Below, one piece after another: positions 62,046-64,000 of a stretch of 64,000 bases of DNA. The translations under genes were made by a program, and so were the position numbers. Below the pieces are notes generated by a model. It made no database searches. It was not told the origin of the DNA and was given only the letters and a program-made list of their open reading frames with translations. Positions within the stretch are counted from its first letter, which is position 1, and each line of letters opens with the position of its first letter. This DNA is from Pseudomonadota bacterium. GTDB lineage: Bacteria > Pseudomonadota > Alphaproteobacteria > Rhizobiales > Rhizobiaceae. The stretch is from contig JAEZXX010000046.1 in assembly GCA_023419535.1 (NCBI GenBank), positions 62,001-126,000 on the forward strand, in the 5' to 3' direction.

Positions 62046-62995
62046 GAGGCGAGGGCGAAGGGCTCTATCCTTCCATCGAGCCCTATCTCTCCGGCCATCT
62101 CGAGGTCGGCGACGGGCACTCGCTCTATTGGGAGCTGTGCGGCAATCCGGACGGCAAACCGGTCGTGTTCCTGCACGGCGGGCCGGGATCGGGCTGCGGG
62201 CCGGTGCACCGCCGCCTGTTCGATCCGCGACGCTACAAGGTCCTGCTCTTCGACCAGCGCGGCTGCGGCCGCTCGCGCCCGACGGGGCGTCTGGAGGCGA
62301 ACACGACATGGGACCTCGTCGCCGACATCGAGCGCCTGCGCGAGGCGAACGGGACCGACCGGTGGATGGTGTTCGGCGGCTCCTGGGGCGCGACGCTGGC
62401 GCTCGCCTACGCGCAGACCCATCCGCAGCGGGTGAGCGAGATGGTGCTGCGCGGCGTCTTCACCGGCCGGCGCAGCGAACTCGACTGGTTCTATCGCGGC
62501 GGGGCGGCCGTGCTCTTCCCGGCCGAATGGGAGCGCTTTCTCGCGCCCTTGCAGGCGTCCGAGCGGGCCGATCCGATCGCCGCCTACCGGGCCCATCTCC
62601 TGCACGAGGACCGCGAGATCCGCGCGAAGGCCGCCCGCGCCTGGACGGCCTGGGAATCCGCCACCGTCGCCATGCGCGCGACGCGGCCCGGCCCGTCCCA
62701 AGGTCCGGTCGGCGACGGCACGATCGCGTTCGCGCGGATCGAGAACCACTTCTTCGTCCACGACCTCTGGATGGAGGAGGGCCAGCTGATCGCGCGCGCC
62801 GGCGCGCTCGCCGGGATTCCGGGTGTCATCGTCCAGGGGCGATACGACGTCGTGACGCCGCCCGTCACCGCGTTCGACCTGCATCGCGCCTGGTCCGGAT
62901 CGGAGCTGAAGATGGTGGAGGATGCCGGCCACGCCTTCTCCGAGCCCGGCACCTTGCGCGAGCTCGTGCGCGCGACGGACCGCTTCGCCTCTTGA
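62042..62995 (+). CDS. pip: Proline iminopeptidase
   Basis: The 317-residue alpha/beta hydrolase removes N-terminal proline from peptides (family S33). The oxyanion motif is FLHGGPGSGC, the nucleophile is in VFGGSWGATLAL, the Asp in VQGRYDVVTPP and the His in VEDAGHAFSEPG. DQRGCGRSRP is a further family mark. Its ATG overlaps the cysS stop by 4 bases, suggesting coupling. Confidence 0.92.
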   Translation: MRGEGEGLYPSIEPYLSGHLEVGDGHSLYWELCGNPDGKPVVFLHGGPGSGCGPVHRRLFDPRRYKVLLFDQRGCGRSRPTGRLEANTTWDLVADIERLREANGTDRWMVFGGSWGATLALAYAQTHPQRVSEMVLRGVFTGRRSELDWFYRGGAAVLFPAEWERFLAPLQASERADPIAAYRAHLLHEDREIRAKAARAWTAWESATVAMRATRPGPSQGPVGDGTIAFARIENHFFVHDLWMEEGQLIARAGALAGIPGVIVQGRYDVVTPPVTAFDLHRAWSGSELKMVEDAGHAFSEPGTLRELVRATDRFAS

Positions 62996-63041
62996 AGGCG
63001 TGGTCCCGATCCGTTCATCTGGGCGGGAAGGGAGCGATCGG

Positions 63042-63503
63042 ATGACCCTCGACAACAGACCCGTGCATTTCGGCGGTTGCCAGTGCGGGGCCGTGCGCTT
63101 CCGCATCGACGGCGCGCTCGGGAAGGCCTCCATCTGCCATTGCCGCATGTGCCAGAAGGCGTTCGGCGCCTTCTACGCGCCCCTCGTCAACGTCGCGGAG
63201 GGAACGCTCGTCTGGACGAAGGCCGAGCCGGCGCGCTTCCGCTCCTCCGACGAGGTGGAGCGCGGCTTCTGCCCGGCCTGCGGCACGCCGCTCACCTACG
63301 AGGCGCCCGACGGCGTCGCGCTCGCCATCGGTGCCTTCGACGATCCGTCGGCGATCGCGCCGCAAAGCCAGTTCGGCATCGAGGACCGGCTCCCCTATGT
63401 CGGCGATCTGGCGAGCCTGCCCGGCCGCCGCTCCACCGACGACATCGATGCCAACCCGTATCTCGGGCGCATCCGCTCGCGGCAGCATCCCGACCATGAG
63501 TGA
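63042..63503 (+). CDS. GFA family protein (zinc-binding, second copy)
   Basis: The 153-residue protein has GGCQCGAVRFR, ICHCRMCQKAFGA and FCPACGTPLTY, the zinc cysteines of the GFA/CENP-V family. It is longer than the copy near nadC and only distantly similar. GGAAGGGAG precedes the ATG at 63042. The cupin gene overlaps its end by 8 bases, so both are one transcription unit after pip. Confidence 0.86.
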   Translation: MTLDNRPVHFGGCQCGAVRFRIDGALGKASICHCRMCQKAFGAFYAPLVNVAEGTLVWTKAEPARFRSSDEVERGFCPACGTPLTYEAPDGVALAIGAFDDPSAIAPQSQFGIEDRLPYVGDLASLPGRRSTDDIDANPYLGRIRSRQHPDHE

Positions 63504-63861
63504 GAGGACCGCAAAGCCGCTCCGCCTGTCGCCGGCCGACTGGCAGCGACCCGACGCCAATTTCTGGCGCGGGCGCTTCGAGGGCGAGGTCTTCGGGACG
63601 AACGCCTCCGTCATCTTCTACTCGACCGACGAGATCGGCGCCGGACCGCCGCTCCATGTCCACAGCTACGACGAGATCTTCATCGTGCGGGAGGGGCGGG
63701 CGCGCTTCACGGTCGGCGAGGCCGAGTTCGAGGCGAGCGCCGGCGACATCCTCTTCGGTCCCGCGAACGTGCCGCACCGCTTCGTCAATCTCGGACCGGG
63801 ACGGCTGGAGACGACAGACGTCCACGTGGCGCCCCGAATCGCACAGGTCGACCTCGACTGA
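63496..63861 (+). CDS. Cupin domain protein
   Basis: The 121-residue protein is a single small beta-barrel of the cupin type. Motif 1 reads PPLHVHSYDEIFIVREGRAR with the metal His and Glu residues, and motif 2 is GDILFGPANVPHRFVNLG. The bound metal and substrate are not known. It overlaps the GFA gene by 8 bases. The remaining 139 bases of the window show no gene. Confidence 0.85.
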   Translation: MSERTAKPLRLSPADWQRPDANFWRGRFEGEVFGTNASVIFYSTDEIGAGPPLHVHSYDEIFIVREGRARFTVGEAEFEASAGDILFGPANVPHRFVNLGPGRLETTDVHVAPRIAQVDLD

Positions 63862-64000
63862 CGGGTCGATCCATCGCGTCGGGCGATGGCTGGCATCAGG
63901 AGAATTCGGGTGGGCGCGCCCGCGGGCCTTCGATAGAGAGGGGGCGGCGGGGCGGTGCCCCCGCGCAAACCCCGATCGAAAGGGCCGGGCGCCTAGAGCG

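Overview
The window is high-GC chromosomal DNA of an alphaproteobacterium of the order Hyphomicrobiales (Rhizobiales). The evidence is the Omp2-type porin pair, the gene order hdaA-ppk-ppx, rpoZ-rsh-pyrE-acpS-lepB-rnc-era-recO, a DUF6163 membrane gene followed by ldtR, a nadABC operon beside an NrtR/NadQ-like regulator, HdaA instead of Hda, a small omega subunit followed by one bifunctional Rsh, and candidate CtrA boxes. The porin N-termini suggest Aurantimonadaceae or a near relative; this is inference only.

Layout: 1-7 kb holds the end of an AI-2E family permease, hdaA, ppk, ppx and a diguanylate cyclase. 7-14 kb holds rnd, the queCDE operon, aspS, a 2H phosphoesterase and an unknown exported protein. 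14-23.5 kb holds parC overlapping an AAC(3)-I-like acetyltransferase gene, a DedA protein, an SDR protein, bpt, an RDD protein, hemB, DUF6163, ldtR, a lipid-kinase-like gene and tRNA-Lys(CTT). 23.7-28.1 kb holds a higBA toxin-antitoxin pair with twin operators, and ligD-ku for end joining. 28.6-31.6 kb holds two tandem porins with near-identical terminators. 31.6-37.4 kb holds a lytic transglycosylase lipoprotein, dapA, smpB, a methyltransferase and a family-5-like uracil-DNA glycosylase. 37.5-49.4 kb is the conserved rpoZ-to-recO block.

That block is interrupted twice. About 3 kb between acpS and lepB carries, on the minus strand, a DUF4123 adaptor (Tap), an Ntox15/Tde-like nuclease and two Tdi-like immunity genes. 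This is a type VI secretion effector cassette with no secretion genes nearby. It looks horizontally acquired, and the second immunity gene is a duplication that kept the tail of the toxin gene. Between era and recO lies a subtilisin-like S8 protease without a signal peptide, followed by a small stand-alone I9-propeptide-like protein.

49.4-57 kb is NAD synthesis: an inverted-repeat operator, nadA, a hendecad coiled-coil gene, nadB, nadC and a GFA protein, facing a four-gene operon ygfZ-HD hydrolase-tyrosine phosphatase-NrtR/NadQ. 57-64 kb holds a CtrA-box-associated gene pair, a TIGR02301 protein, a NUDIX hydrolase, a SRAP/YedK protein, a short conserved-looking 59-residue gene, cysS, proline iminopeptidase, a second GFA protein and a cupin. 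A small family of palindromic repeats (arms GCATCGG and CCGATGC) sits between higB and higA, pyrE and acpS, and rnc and era.
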